Below the pieces are notes generated by a model that saw only the letters and a list, made by a program, of their open reading frames with translations, was not told the DNA's origin and did not search any database. 64,000 nt of DNA, taken from NCBI RefSeq assembly GCF_938039245.1, contig NZ_CALHVN010000002.1, forward strand, positions 1 to 64,000, in the 5' to 3' direction. Both the position numbers and the translations under genes were made by a program. This document shows positions 25,477 to 34,405 of this stretch, piece by piece. Numbering within the stretch: the stretch's first letter is position 1; every line of letters starts with the position of its first letter. The stretch comes from an uncultured Campylobacter sp. GTDB lineage: Bacteria > Campylobacterota > Campylobacteria > Campylobacterales > Campylobacteraceae.

Positions 25477-25482
25477 ATTATA
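25477..25482 (-). promoter_or_regulatory. -10 box of the DUF2249 cluster
   Basis: ATTATA on the plus strand, TATAAT read on the minus strand, 28 bases before the DUF2249 start, with AAGGATAAAA as ribosome binding site. No convincing -35 is seen. Confidence 0.6.
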
Positions 25483-25577
25483 CTCTTATTTTACGCGCAG
25501 GCGTCTTGACCTTGCTTAAGTAGTTTGGATTAATATACTGCAACATAAAATAAATAAAATTTCAATTTATTTTAAGC

Positions 25578-25591
25578 GGGGGGGGTAAAAT
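25578..25591 (+). promoter_or_regulatory. G8 tract against a -10 element, TM2 promoter
   Basis: Eight G residues (25578-25585) run directly into TAAAAT (25586-25591), a plausible -10, 30 bases before the first TM2 gene. Homopolymeric G runs of eight or more in Campylobacter often vary in length; here variation would change the spacing of the promoter rather than a reading frame. Confidence 0.5.
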
Positions 25592-25621
25592 ACGCCTACA
25601 AATTTAACGTAAAGGATAAAA

Positions 25622-25939
25622 ATGAGTTTATATCTTGCTTTAAAAGATAAGCTTCCAAACGATGCTTTTTATATGAAGGATAAGCTAGACGACTTAAGCG
25701 ACGACAAGGCAAGAGCCGTATCGATATTAAATTTAAAAAGCCCGGTAGTCGGCTTGGCGCTTGGACTTTGCTTTGGGACTTTTGGCGTGGATAGATTTTA
25801 TAAAGGCGATATTTTGCTAGGCGCTTTAAAGCTTATAACGCTCGGCGGCCTCGGTTTTTGGGCGTTAGCGGATTTATATTTCGTCTATAACGGTATCAAA
25901 AAAGATAATCTAGAACTATTAAATTCAGCTATCATGTAA
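25622..25939 (+). CDS. TM2 domain membrane protein 1
   Basis: 105 residues. N-terminal soluble segment (LKDKLPNDAFYMKDKLDDLS) followed by a TM2 domain: two helices (VVGLALGLCFGTFGVDRFYK and ALKLITLGGLGFWALADLYF) joined by the typical GVDRFYKGDI turn. TM2 proteins are small inner-membrane proteins of unknown role. RBS AAAGGATAAAA before the ATG. First of three tandem members sharing the same N-terminal pattern. Confidence 0.8.
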   Translation: MSLYLALKDKLPNDAFYMKDKLDDLSDDKARAVSILNLKSPVVGLALGLCFGTFGVDRFYKGDILLGALKLITLGGLGFWALADLYFVYNGIKKDNLELLNSAIM

Positions 25940-25942
25940 AAA

Positions 25943-26353
25943 ATGAAAAATATACTGCTAATAAATGAATTAAAATCGAGGCTACCGTCAAATTTATATA
26001 CCGAGCTCGTGATGAGTAAAAGGCTCGAGGAGCTAAACGATACCCAAAGCTCGCAGCTGGTAGCCGATGCGTCGTATATGAAAAAACCGACTTTAGTTTG
26101 GGTTTTTGCTTTGTTGTTCGGGTGTTTTGGAGGGCATAGATTTTACGTAAACAGCCCGGTAATCGGCATTGTTTTTATAGTGCTTACGTTTTTGGTATTT
26201 GCCGCAGCCGTTCCTCGTCCAGACTCTGGCATAGACAATTTATTTACGCTTATTTTGTTAGCCGCGATCATAGACGGCGTGCTGCTATCTAAAAAAATAG
26301 CGGCTAAAAACTACGAAAAAGTAGCGCATATACTAGAGAAAAATGCCCGTTAA
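25943..26353 (+). CDS. TM2 domain membrane protein 2
   Basis: 136 residues, same layout as its neighbours but more diverged. The segment ELKSRLPSNLYTELVMSKRL matches the start of protein 1, then TM2-like helices VWVFALLFGCFGGHRFYVNS and IVFIVLTFLVFAAAV, with a third helix FTLILLAAIIDGVLLSKKI. It starts three bases after the previous stop and its last 11 bases overlap the next gene, so the three genes are one unit. Confidence 0.75.
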   Translation: MKNILLINELKSRLPSNLYTELVMSKRLEELNDTQSSQLVADASYMKKPTLVWVFALLFGCFGGHRFYVNSPVIGIVFIVLTFLVFAAAVPRPDSGIDNLFTLILLAAIIDGVLLSKKIAAKNYEKVAHILEKNAR

Positions 26354-26771
26354 GCAGCTTGGCAAATTTCCAAAATACAGTTTATATTTGGTAAAGGATA
26401 AATTTAACTCGCTAAACGAGAGACAGCAAGAAGCATTAAATTTAACCAACTTTAAAAATCCGTTCGTCACGCTTGCTTTGGGGCTATTTTTAGGAGTGAT
26501 TGGAGCCGATAGATTTTATATCGGCTCTATCGGTATCGGCGCTTTAAAGGCGCTTGCGCTATTTTTTATATTTGCGGCAGTCGGCGTCATAGAGGCGGTT
26601 TATGAGGGCAAAGCGATGAGTGATAGCGAGTATATCGTCGCCCTAGGTATTGCCGGGTTTGTTTTAATGTTTTATTTTGTCTTAGCAGTCGTTGATGCAT
26701 TTTTATCTTTTAAGGCTTACAAAGAGAAAAATTTACAAACTCTCGTCGAAATTTTGGAAATTTATAAATAA
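26343..26771 (+). CDS. TM2 domain membrane protein 3
   Basis: 142 residues. KFPKYSLYLVKDKFNSLNER corresponds to the soluble start of the other two, followed by the TM2 core VTLALGLFLGVIGADRFYIG and two more hydrophobic helices (LKALALFFIFAAVGVI; LGIAGFVLMFYFVLAVVDAF). Overlaps the previous gene by 11 bases. Probably arose by tandem duplication followed by divergence. Confidence 0.75.
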   Translation: MPVKQLGKFPKYSLYLVKDKFNSLNERQQEALNLTNFKNPFVTLALGLFLGVIGADRFYIGSIGIGALKALALFFIFAAVGVIEAVYEGKAMSDSEYIVALGIAGFVLMFYFVLAVVDAFLSFKAYKEKNLQTLVEILEIYK

Positions 26772-26896
26772 AATCTCGCCTAAAAATAAACCGAGTCCCC
26801 GCTAAGATAAAATCAAAAGTAGACCCAAGCGGTATAAGGCTCAAAAGATGCCGAATTTATCGCTGGGCGGTAGCGACGGTACAATCTCTTACCGCC

Positions 26897-27079
26897 TTAG
26901 CAGTACTGCTTGTAACCTTTATCGCAAAGCAGTTTTTTACCCTCTTGTTTTAGGATTTCGTTTTTACTCTCGCCCTTATAGGTCGAGTTTTGGTCGCTGC
27001 CGACCTTTTGTCCGTTTACATAGATGTCCGCTGCAAATAATCCCGTCAAAAACGCCAAAAAAATCAAAATTCGCTTCAT
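26897..27079 (-). CDS. Small exported protein
   Basis: 60 residues: signal peptide MKRILIFLAFLTGLFA, then a short mature part of about 44 residues, ADIYVNGQKVGSDQNS, with two Cys near the end (KLLCDKGYKQYC) that could pair. No recognised family. The ribosome binding site is weak (GAAAG). Downstream a 7-bp GC hairpin (26866-26872 with 26890-26896) touches its stop codon. Periplasmic or secreted. Confidence 0.6.
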   Translation of the reverse strand: MKRILIFLAFLTGLFAADIYVNGQKVGSDQNSTYKGESKNEILKQEGKKLLCDKGYKQYC

Positions 27080-27686
27080 AAATCGCTTTCAATCAAATTT
27101 AATCTCCAAGATGCAAGCAAATCGCAGTCCAAATTTAAGGACGAGAACGTAAAATTTAGGACTTTATCTTGCGATAAATTTTAAATCTTAGCATCATTTT
27201 TGAAAAACGACGTATGTAATTTAAATTTGCTACCGCCCGCAGTAGTTTATGTCTCTATGGTTTTAAATTTATAAATTTACGCGTCGCTCAAATTTGATAT
27301 ACTAGTATGTGCCGCAGACCGACTCGGTTACGCCTAGACCGCGCCGGCCTAAAAATCTCCTTCTATACTTTGTCGGCTCTTTAGTCACATTTTGCGTGCG
27401 TCAAGTAAGGTATATTTGCCGCCATATAAATTTAACTCGTTTGTCTTGATTTTGTATGCGTCTTATATTTGCCGTCTGGGTCGGTAAAGCTATGTTCGTA
27501 AAAATTTTAACTTTTAAAAAGCGTTTGCATTTGTTTAAGGCGGGCTTAGTAGGACTCTTGGTTTAAGGCATTTGGCATGCGCTTTCTTTTGGGTTTTGCA
27601 GATTACGGAATTTTATCAAGGAGCGTTAAATTTTAAGATTAATTATTTTTGATTTGCGCTACGCAATGCTGTATGATTAAATTTAG
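27080..27686. other. 600-bp region without a supported gene
   Basis: No frame of useful length with a ribosome binding site. AT-rich with several AAATTT words and scattered GC patches. On the minus strand near 27495 a short open stretch (FYEHSFTDPDGKYKTHTK) reads like coding sequence but is closed by stops on both sides; it may be debris of a lost gene. The upstream region of the small exported gene lies at the left end. Confidence 0.5.
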
Positions 27687-27710
27687 AAAGGATTGGAAGA
27701 CCAATCCTTT
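27687..27710 (-). terminator. ftsZ terminator
   Basis: AAAGGATTGG and CCAATCCTTT form a 10-bp perfect stem with a 4-base loop, two bases after the ftsZ stop. In the minus direction it is followed by an AT-rich stretch; in the plus direction by TGTTAA. Confidence 0.75.
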
Positions 27711-27712
27711 TG

Positions 27713-28867
27713 TTAATCCATCTGATTTCTGATGTAAGTCGGAGCGTCCAATACCGCAGATGCTTCTTCGCTGTTGTAGCCACCGCTTACTTTTAGCTGA
27801 CTTATTCTTTGCTCTAGGTATGGATTTCTAGAATTTAAAGACGTTTGACTGGGGGTAGGTGCCGGAGCAGGAGCTTTTTCCTCCTTGCCTTTAAAACCGG
27901 TTGCTATGATGGTAACTTGAACTTTATCCTCCATACTCTCGCTACTCGTAGTGCCTAGTATAATGTCGGCATCGTCATCTACGCATGCTCTAATGATGGC
28001 CATCGCATCGTCTATATCGCCAAACGGGCAGTCCGGATGAAATTTGAAGTGTACTAGGATGCCTACGGCTCCATTTATGGTAACGTCGCTTAATAACGGA
28101 GACTGGATAGCGTTTTTAACGGCTTCTTGAGCTGCGCCGTCGCCGTTTGATTCGCCTATACCTAGTAAAGCCATGCCGCGATGTTCCATGACTTTTTTTA
28201 CGTCGGCAAAGTCGGAGTTTATGTCGCTATCGCCGGATTCTAGCACGATAGTACACATACCGCTGACTGCGCGCGCTAAAACGTCATCAACTATTTTAAA
28301 GCTTTCTTTGATACCGGCTCTTTTATCTATGATGCTTCTTAACTTTTGATTTGGTATTACGATTATAGAATCAGACTCTTTTTTTAGCTCATCAAGACCC
28401 TTTTGGGCTAGGTTATAGCGCTTTTTACCCTCGAAATCAAACGGCATCGTAACGACGGCGACCGTCAAAGCACCGATATCTTTAGCTATTCTAGCTATCA
28501 CGGGAGCTGCGCCGGTACCGGTTCCCCCGCCTAAGCCGGCAGCTATGAAAACGATATCTGAATACTCTAAAATGCTGGTTATCTCTTCTTCGCTTTCTAA
28601 TGCAGCTTTTTTGCCTACGTCAGGTTCCATGCCTGCGCCAAGCCCTTTGGTAATCTTTTCTCCAAGCTGCAGCTTAGTAAATGCAGATGAGCTACCCAGT
28701 GCCTTTATATCGGTATTTGCGACGATAAGATCTATATCCATCTCATCGCCTTTTTCTCTTATGATATGATTTATCATATTGCAACCGCCGCCGCCTACGC
28801 CTATAACCTTTATCTTTGCGCCGTATGAAGACTTTTTCTCTTCAACCGTGAAGTTACCCTTATCCAT
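27713..28867 (-). CDS. ftsZ: Cell division protein FtsZ
   Basis: 384 residues, the tubulin-like GTPase that forms the division ring. Seen: KIKVIGVGGGGCNMINHII at residues 18-36, the tubulin signature GGGTGTGAAP near residue 110, and the GTPase-activating T7 loop region NSDFADVKKVM. The C-terminal peptide DAPTYIRNQMD is the usual FtsA-binding tail, ending the protein. It starts 15 bases after ftsA and is followed by a strong terminator. Confidence 0.98.
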   Translation of the reverse strand: MDKGNFTVEEKKSSYGAKIKVIGVGGGGCNMINHIIREKGDEMDIDLIVANTDIKALGSSSAFTKLQLGEKITKGLGAGMEPDVGKKAALESEEEITSILEYSDIVFIAAGLGGGTGTGAAPVIARIAKDIGALTVAVVTMPFDFEGKKRYNLAQKGLDELKKESDSIIVIPNQKLRSIIDKRAGIKESFKIVDDVLARAVSGMCTIVLESGDSDINSDFADVKKVMEHRGMALLGIGESNGDGAAQEAVKNAIQSPLLSDVTINGAVGILVHFKFHPDCPFGDIDDAMAIIRACVDDDADIILGTTSSESMEDKVQVTIIATGFKGKEEKAPAPAPTPSQTSLNSRNPYLEQRISQLKVSGGYNSEEASAVLDAPTYIRNQMD

Positions 28868-28882
28868 TTACCCAAATCTCCT

Positions 28883-30313
28883 TTAAAATAGTTGTGTTAT
28901 TTTGTTCCAAAGTACGGAAAAAAAGCTAGGTTTCTTTTCTTTTTTGTCGTTTAAATCTTCGTTTAGTTCATCTTTTAGCGTTCTATCGTCGTCTATCCTT
29001 AAATCATCTATATAGCTATCATCTAGCGTCGTCCCTTTAAAAATTTTCTTATCTAACTCTTCTACGCTTTTTGCGCCGCTATCGCTTTGTGTAGCGATAT
29101 CTTTAAAATTTTTGTTTTTAACTACTACCTCATCTTTATAGCGCATCTTTTTCTCGGAGTCTATCTCATAGGGCGTAAAATATCCCGCACCGTACATACA
29201 AAGCCCGATCGCGCAAGAATTTGCCGGATCTCTTAGTATCTCGTAAAGCCCCTCCATCTCTTTAGGCTTTGCTATGCGTACGGGCATATTTTTAAAAAAA
29301 ACATCTGCAAATTCTTTAATGCCCTCAAATTTAGTCATACCCCCGGTTAGGACTACGCCTGCGGCTATGGACGACTTGTATCCGCTATCTTCTAGCATTT
29401 TGGCTAATATCATAAGCGTCTCTTCTATCCTTGCGTATATAACTTTTGAGATAACGTCAAGCGAAACCTCTTGAGTTTTGCCGTCATCGTTGATAGGCGG
29501 TATCTCTACTAATTCGTTAGCTTTGGCGGTATCTAGAAGCACGCCGTAGTTTAGCTTTATCTCCTCGGCTTTTAAGATCGGCGTGTGAAGCGCAGCCGAG
29601 AGGTCGTTGGTAATATTTGCCGAACCTATACCTAAAAACTCGTTGTATCTTATCGAATTTCCGGAATGTACTATCATATTGCAAGTAGCTCCGCCCATAT
29701 CAATTAGAGCTACTCCTAGATCCTTTTCATCCTGATTTAAGGTAGCAATAGCCGAAGCGTAGCTGGAAAGTACGATATTATCAGGTTCGACGCCGGCTAA
29801 ATTTAACGCTTTTCTAAGGTTGCTTAGAGATGATTTTTGCGCCATTATGATATGCGTTTGCACCTCAAGCCTGCTACCGTTCATACCCAAGGGATCTTCT
29901 ATGTGCTCTTGGTCGTCTACTTTAAAATTATACGGCAGTATATGAAGCTTTTCGTAGTCGCTATGAATTTGCGCTCTTCGCTCGGATTCAGACATTGAGC
30001 GCTGTATCTCTTTTATACCTATTTCATACGTCGGGATATTTACCACCCCGTTGCTCTCTACGCTTTTGGTGTAGGCTCCCGATATCGATACTACCACCTT
30101 TTCATATCGAGTGCCGGCTATCCTCTGGGCATCGACTAAGGCGCTTTTTATTGATTTTGAAGCCAGTTCGATATTGGTTATCACGCCTTTTTTTATGCCC
30201 TGCGTTTTGGCATTTCCTATGCCGATTATCTTTAGACCCGTGTCGTCGTGTTGCGCTATTACGGCGCAAATTTGAACCGAGCCTACGTCAATACCTAAAA
30301 TTTTAGTACTCAA
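28883..30313 (-). CDS. ftsA: Cell division protein FtsA
   Basis: 476 residues. Actin-fold ATPase that ties FtsZ to the membrane. Seen: ILGIDVGSVQICAVIAQ (phosphate 1), SHS2 1C region around SISGAYTKSVESNG, GVALIDMGGATCNMIVH (phosphate 2), and AAGVVLTGGMTKFEG (adenosine motif). Residues about 400-465 are a charged linker, and the end KPSFFSVLWNKITQLF is an amphipathic membrane-targeting helix. Twelve bases after ppiD. Longer than E. coli FtsA because of the C-terminal linker. Confidence 0.97.
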   Translation of the reverse strand: MSTKILGIDVGSVQICAVIAQHDDTGLKIIGIGNAKTQGIKKGVITNIELASKSIKSALVDAQRIAGTRYEKVVVSISGAYTKSVESNGVVNIPTYEIGIKEIQRSMSESERRAQIHSDYEKLHILPYNFKVDDQEHIEDPLGMNGSRLEVQTHIIMAQKSSLSNLRKALNLAGVEPDNIVLSSYASAIATLNQDEKDLGVALIDMGGATCNMIVHSGNSIRYNEFLGIGSANITNDLSAALHTPILKAEEIKLNYGVLLDTAKANELVEIPPINDDGKTQEVSLDVISKVIYARIEETLMILAKMLEDSGYKSSIAAGVVLTGGMTKFEGIKEFADVFFKNMPVRIAKPKEMEGLYEILRDPANSCAIGLCMYGAGYFTPYEIDSEKKMRYKDEVVVKNKNFKDIATQSDSGAKSVEELDKKIFKGTTLDDSYIDDLRIDDDRTLKDELNEDLNDKKEKKPSFFSVLWNKITQLF

Positions 30314-30325
30314 ATCAATACCTTT

Positions 30326-31789
30326 TTATTTTTTACTAACGTAATATTCTACTTTATATCTCTTGGCTAGCGCCGTACTCAAATCTCTCATCAGTTCGCT
30401 ATTTTTTAGGTAGCTTGATTGCTGGGCGATGATGTCTTTATATTCGCTCTCTTTATCGCGATTTATTAAATTTTGCTCTAGTATTTCGTATACCACAGCT
30501 TTATTATCAATAATTACGTAGTCTTTTTTAGCGCTTTTGCCAAATAACTTGCTAACAAATACGTTAAATTCTCCTTCCGTTAGTCCGCCTTGAGCTTTTA
30601 TGGCGTCTCTGCCGATAAAGCCTATGTCAATGCCTTTAAAGCCGTTTTTAAGTAGTTCTTTTGCTTTAGCTTCCACTATTTCTTTAGTTTTTTGTTCTTT
30701 GTAAAGCTCTAAAATTTGCTCCCTAGCTTCCTCGAAATTCATTACTCTTGGAGCTATTACCTCTTTTACTTTTACTATCATATACCCATCGTCGTATTCA
30801 AACGGTTTTAGCGTTTCGCCGGTTTTGACGAGTTTTAGTTCATCTATAGGTAGACTTGCGTTATCTTCCAGAGTCGAGATAGTCGTGCCTGCTTCGCTCT
30901 CGCCCTTTTTAATTTTTAAATACTCTTCTAGCGCGATTTTTTTAGTTTGCTTTAGGTTAAAGTCCTTTAAAACCTCGTCTTTAACCGCTTCAAAATCTTT
31001 TATTTTGTCGTCGCTACCTTTATACTCGTTTTTATTTTCGTCATAAAACGCTCTTAACTCCGTAGCATTTGCTTCGCTGGTTATGGCTGGGATAAATTTA
31101 GTATCGAGCTTAAACTCCGTCACGGTTTTATACTCGTTTTTATGTTCTTCCCAGAGCTTTTTTACGGCATCTTCGTCTACTTTTATCTCATCGGCGTCGG
31201 CCTCTACGACTTGCATGGAGATTCTATCTTGCATTAAATAACTCGCCAAAAGCATATCGGTATCTTGCTTTTTGGTCGGGATATTTAGCGCGTGTCTTAG
31301 CTTGTCTAGCAGGATTACGTTTTTTAGGCTTTCTTCGTATTCGCTCTGAGGTATTCTAGCTCTTTTTAGCGTATTTTTATACAGCTCTTTATCAAATTTG
31401 CCGTTAGTATGGAAATTTTGATCAGCGATGATATATTTTACTATATCTTCGTCGTTAACTCCAAGACCCAAATCATCGGCAAAATTTAAGAATAACGCGT
31501 CGTTTACTAACGATTCTAAAGCCAAATTTTCAAGCTTAAGATTAGCAGCTTCTTCTTCGCTTAAATGTCCGTCGGCGAGCTGGCTATAATATGCGTGAAA
31601 TTGTCCGTATTTATTTTGAAACTCTTGGATGCTTATATTTCTGTGTCCTACTTTTGCGACGGAGCCGGAACGGCTTGCGTTGAGATCATAGGCTCCCCAG
31701 CCCACGAAACCCGCCCCGACGAAAGCTATCGTGCTTATCCATATCGTCACGACAAGGTATTTTCTGTGTTTTTGCATCCAAGTTATCAT
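30326..31789 (-). CDS. ppiD: PpiD-like periplasmic peptidyl-prolyl isomerase/chaperone
   Basis: 487 residues anchored by one N-terminal helix (LVVTIWISTIAFVGAGFVGW). A SurA/PpiD-type N-terminal chaperone region follows (VGHRNISIQEFQNKYGQF, with a later LVNDALFLNFADDLGL), and a parvulin-like region at about residues 215-340 (GYMIVKVKEVIAPRVMNFEE). PpiD stands at the exit of the Sec channel and helps fold exported proteins. The order ppiD-ftsA-ftsZ is that of C. jejuni. The catalytic parvulin residues are not well kept, so it may act only as a chaperone. Confidence 0.85.
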   Translation of the reverse strand: MITWMQKHRKYLVVTIWISTIAFVGAGFVGWGAYDLNASRSGSVAKVGHRNISIQEFQNKYGQFHAYYSQLADGHLSEEEAANLKLENLALESLVNDALFLNFADDLGLGVNDEDIVKYIIADQNFHTNGKFDKELYKNTLKRARIPQSEYEESLKNVILLDKLRHALNIPTKKQDTDMLLASYLMQDRISMQVVEADADEIKVDEDAVKKLWEEHKNEYKTVTEFKLDTKFIPAITSEANATELRAFYDENKNEYKGSDDKIKDFEAVKDEVLKDFNLKQTKKIALEEYLKIKKGESEAGTTISTLEDNASLPIDELKLVKTGETLKPFEYDDGYMIVKVKEVIAPRVMNFEEAREQILELYKEQKTKEIVEAKAKELLKNGFKGIDIGFIGRDAIKAQGGLTEGEFNVFVSKLFGKSAKKDYVIIDNKAVVYEILEQNLINRDKESEYKDIIAQQSSYLKNSELMRDLSTALAKRYKVEYYVSKK

Positions 31790-31916
31790 TTAAATTTCCC
31801 TTGTAAATTTCATAAAAATTTTATGCAATATTTTACTTAAATTTCGTAAATATCACCTTAAAAACGAGGTTTGAAGGCAAAATTTTTAAGTCGCGATAAT
31901 ACAAACTAAACTTTGC

Positions 31917-32504
31917 CTAATTATTTTGCGATTCGTAAGAATGCGCGATGCTTAGCAGTTTGCAAGTATTTTCAAGGATTGCGACGTCTTTTGCCAGCTG
32001 ATAAGGTGTCCTACTATGCACGTATACGCCGTATCCTTTAATAACCATCACGTTAGTTTTGTTTTCTAGCATATAGCGATATATCTCGGTATCGGCGCGC
32101 TCGTACCAGTCCTCAAACTGCTTTGGATCGTATATGGGTATCTCGCTGCGTCTCATATAGCCAAAGTAATCCCTCGGTCGTATAAAGGCGTGCCCTAGGG
32201 TGTATGCTGTTAGATAGTGCGGCATGGCGTAGCAGACGTATTTGGCCTCGTTTATATTTTTATATATATTTAGATGGATATCCGCATCTATACTCGCGTC
32301 GTTCCAGCGGTAATCCCTTTTGGAATTTAGCATTATCAAGTCTTCTTCTCTAACGTTATCAAAAATCGTCGTTCTTTTATTTATCAAAAAAGAATCATGC
32401 TGAATTCTAGCCGAAATAGAGCCGTGAAAGACGCCGAAAAAGTTCTTTCTAAACATCGAAAGAGCGATATTGCTGATCTCGCTTGCGCAGTATTTTAAGT
32501 CCAT
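31917..32504 (-). CDS. Class II aldolase/adducin family protein
   Basis: 195 residues covering one aldolase_II domain. Seen: FFGVFHGSISARI near residue 27 (the usual G.S.R element), LIMLNSKRDYRW, DASIDADIHLNIYKN, and HYLTAYTLG, with a late KGYGVYVHSRTPYQLAKDV stretch. These enzymes use a metal held by His residues to split or epimerise sugar phosphates; here the canonical HxH metal motif is not evident (HLNIY and PHYLTAY give single His), so the activity is uncertain. Upstream of ppiD by 127 bases on the same strand; divergent from rsmH. Confidence 0.7.
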   Translation of the reverse strand: MDLKYCASEISNIALSMFRKNFFGVFHGSISARIQHDSFLINKRTTIFDNVREEDLIMLNSKRDYRWNDASIDADIHLNIYKNINEAKYVCYAMPHYLTAYTLGHAFIRPRDYFGYMRRSEIPIYDPKQFEDWYERADTEIYRYMLENKTNVMVIKGYGVYVHSRTPYQLAKDVAILENTCKLLSIAHSYESQNN

Positions 32505-32558
32505 TTTAACCTTTTATAAACTTTTTTTGTTATTATACACAAAAAATAAAGGCTAAAT

Positions 32559-33491
32559 TTGAACTCCCCACACGTTCCAGTGCTACTTGATGAAGTTTTG
32601 CGAGCTTTTGAGGATATAAAAAGCGGCGTGATCGTCGATTGTACGCTCGGATACGGCGGGCATTCCGGCGCGATTTTAGAGCAAAATCAAAACGTAAATT
32701 TGATAGCCTGCGATCAAGACGAAGAAGCGATCAAATTTAGCTTTGAAAGACTGAAAAAATTCGGTCAAAGAGCGCAAATTTTTAAGAGTAAATTTTCAGA
32801 AATTTTAGGTAAAGTAGAGCAGGGTCAAATTCGCGGTATCCTAGCCGATATCGGCGTTTCGTCGCTACAGCTAGATAAAAACGAGCGAGGATTTGGCCTA
32901 AAAAGCGAAAATTTAGATATGCGCATGGACTCGCAGGCTAAATTTTCAGCTTACGACGTCGTAAATTCTTATAGCGCATGCGAGCTAGAGCGTATATTTG
33001 CTGACTACGGCGAGCTACCAAACCCTGCTAAATTTGCCGCTAAAATCGTAGAAGCCAGGCAAAACGGCGAGATAAAAAGCGCCGAGCGCCTCGCGCAAAT
33101 AATCGGCCTAAAGGGTATAAACGGACGCAGCGTTAGCGCGGCGACGTTAGCTTTCCAGGCGATAAGGATAGAGGTAAATAACGAACTAGGCGAGCTGCAA
33201 AATTTGCTCCAAAGCATCGAAGATTCGCAGATCGACGAGTGCGTTGTGGCGATAATCAGCTTTCACTCGCTAGAAGATCGCATCGTGAAAAATAAATTTA
33301 GGCAGTGGGCGCAAAACTGCATTTGTCCGCTGCAAGCTCTAAAATGCACGTGTGGAGGGGATAATGCGCTGGGTAAAATCGTTAGCAAAAAAGCAGTAAC
33401 GCCATGCGTTGCCGAGATCAAGGCAAATCCGCGCTCAAGCTGCGCGAAAATGAGGATTTTTAAAATTTCAAGAGGTAAAAATGCAAGATAA
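32559..33491 (+). CDS. rsmH: 16S rRNA m4C1402 methyltransferase RsmH (MraW)
   Basis: 310 residues. SAM-dependent methyltransferase of N4-cytosine 1402. Seen: PHVPVLLDEVLRAFEDI at the start, DCTLGYGGHSGAIL (SAM loop), GILADIGVSSLQLD, and near the end VVAIISFHSLEDRIVKN, all signatures of the family. Start is TTG at 32559 with a TAAAGG ribosome binding site; TATTATAC upstream at 32531 looks like the -10. The 3' end overlaps ftsL by 11 bases, as in other bacterial mra clusters. Confidence 0.95.
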   Translation: MNSPHVPVLLDEVLRAFEDIKSGVIVDCTLGYGGHSGAILEQNQNVNLIACDQDEEAIKFSFERLKKFGQRAQIFKSKFSEILGKVEQGQIRGILADIGVSSLQLDKNERGFGLKSENLDMRMDSQAKFSAYDVVNSYSACELERIFADYGELPNPAKFAAKIVEARQNGEIKSAERLAQIIGLKGINGRSVSAATLAFQAIRIEVNNELGELQNLLQSIEDSQIDECVVAIISFHSLEDRIVKNKFRQWAQNCICPLQALKCTCGGDNALGKIVSKKAVTPCVAEIKANPRSSCAKMRIFKISRGKNAR

Positions 33492-33765
33492 AAACGAGAT
33501 TTCGGAGTTTAGCGGCGTCGAACCGAAAAAGGAGCAAAATTTAGACTTTAGAACGTTAGTATCGGCGTATGCGGCGCTTTTTATCGCGCTTGCTTTGTTT
33601 TTGCCTAAAATTTACATCACGAATCAAATTTATTACATCAGTCGCGAAATCGGCGATCTAAGCGGTAAACGCGACGTCTTGCTAGAAGAAAACAGAGAGC
33701 TTCGCCTAAAGCTTGAGAGGATGAAGTATAAAAATCAAATTTTAGACCCGCTTACCTTAAAATAG
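33481..33765 (+). CDS. ftsL: FtsL-like cell division protein
   Basis: 94 residues: a charged cytoplasmic start, one membrane helix (LVSAYAALFIALALFLPKIY, about residues 27-46) and a short coiled coil (GDLSGKRDVLLEENRELRLK) in the periplasm. This is the size and build of FtsL/DivIC septal proteins, and the location right after rsmH is the classical ftsL position. FtsL links FtsB and FtsQ to septal peptidoglycan synthesis. The stop abuts the convergent gene with no spacing. Confidence 0.75.
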   Translation: MQDKNEISEFSGVEPKKEQNLDFRTLVSAYAALFIALALFLPKIYITNQIYYISREIGDLSGKRDVLLEENRELRLKLERMKYKNQILDPLTLK

Positions 33766-34275
33766 CTAATTCCCCGCCTCAGACTGCGCGACTAGGCGCT
33801 CTAGGACGTACTGCTCCAAGTCCTTGCGCGGGATTTCGTTTTTTACCGCTTCATTGTAGATCATCTCGACTTTCGTGGAGTATTTTTCGTAGCTAAAATA
33901 CGGAAAATGTACGCTCCAAGCCTTTTTTATAAGCTCTTTGCTAACGGCTTTTCTCGCCCAAATTTTAAACATATCAAAGCCGATAAAAACGGCCGCAGTG
34001 CTTAGTACCGCGCTAAGTATAGAGAGATGAAAATCAAGCTTGGTAAAAAGACGGTGCGTCAAAATCAGCAAAACAAAAAAAATGGCAAAGCACAAAAGCC
34101 CGTAAACTAGGTACGTCCTGGCGTAGCGAAATTTAAAATTTAGCTTGGCAGGATCAATCAACATGCCTTCGTTAAAAAGGCAGTTTGCCTCGAGTAGATC
34201 GCGAAACAGCACGGGTTGTTTTGAGATAACGAAGATATTTTCTAGGATCAATTTTTTTAGCGCGTTATTTTTCAT
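33766..34275 (-). CDS. Unrecognised two-helix membrane protein
   Basis: 169 residues from ATG 34275 (a TTG at 34305 would add ten residues but has a poorer context). Two adjacent membrane helices (YLVYGLLCFAIFFVLLIL, about 66-84; LSILSAVLSTAAVFIGFDMF, about 93-113), with charged soluble ends; the C-terminal part contains AWSVHFPYFSYEKYSTKVEM. No known family recognised. It ends back to back with ftsL. Confidence 0.6.
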   Translation of the reverse strand: MKNNALKKLILENIFVISKQPVLFRDLLEANCLFNEGMLIDPAKLNFKFRYARTYLVYGLLCFAIFFVLLILTHRLFTKLDFHLSILSAVLSTAAVFIGFDMFKIWARKAVSKELIKKAWSVHFPYFSYEKYSTKVEMIYNEAVKNEIPRKDLEQYVLERLVAQSEAGN

Positions 34276-34405
34276 CTTTCTGATTGTCCTTAAATTTAGC
34301 CCCAATTATATCAAAAACTTCGTAATCCAAGCTAAAATTTGGACTTAAGGCAACGCTTTTTTAAGAGTATTTGAGCTAAAATTACTTAAATTTTAAGGAG
34401 AAAAA

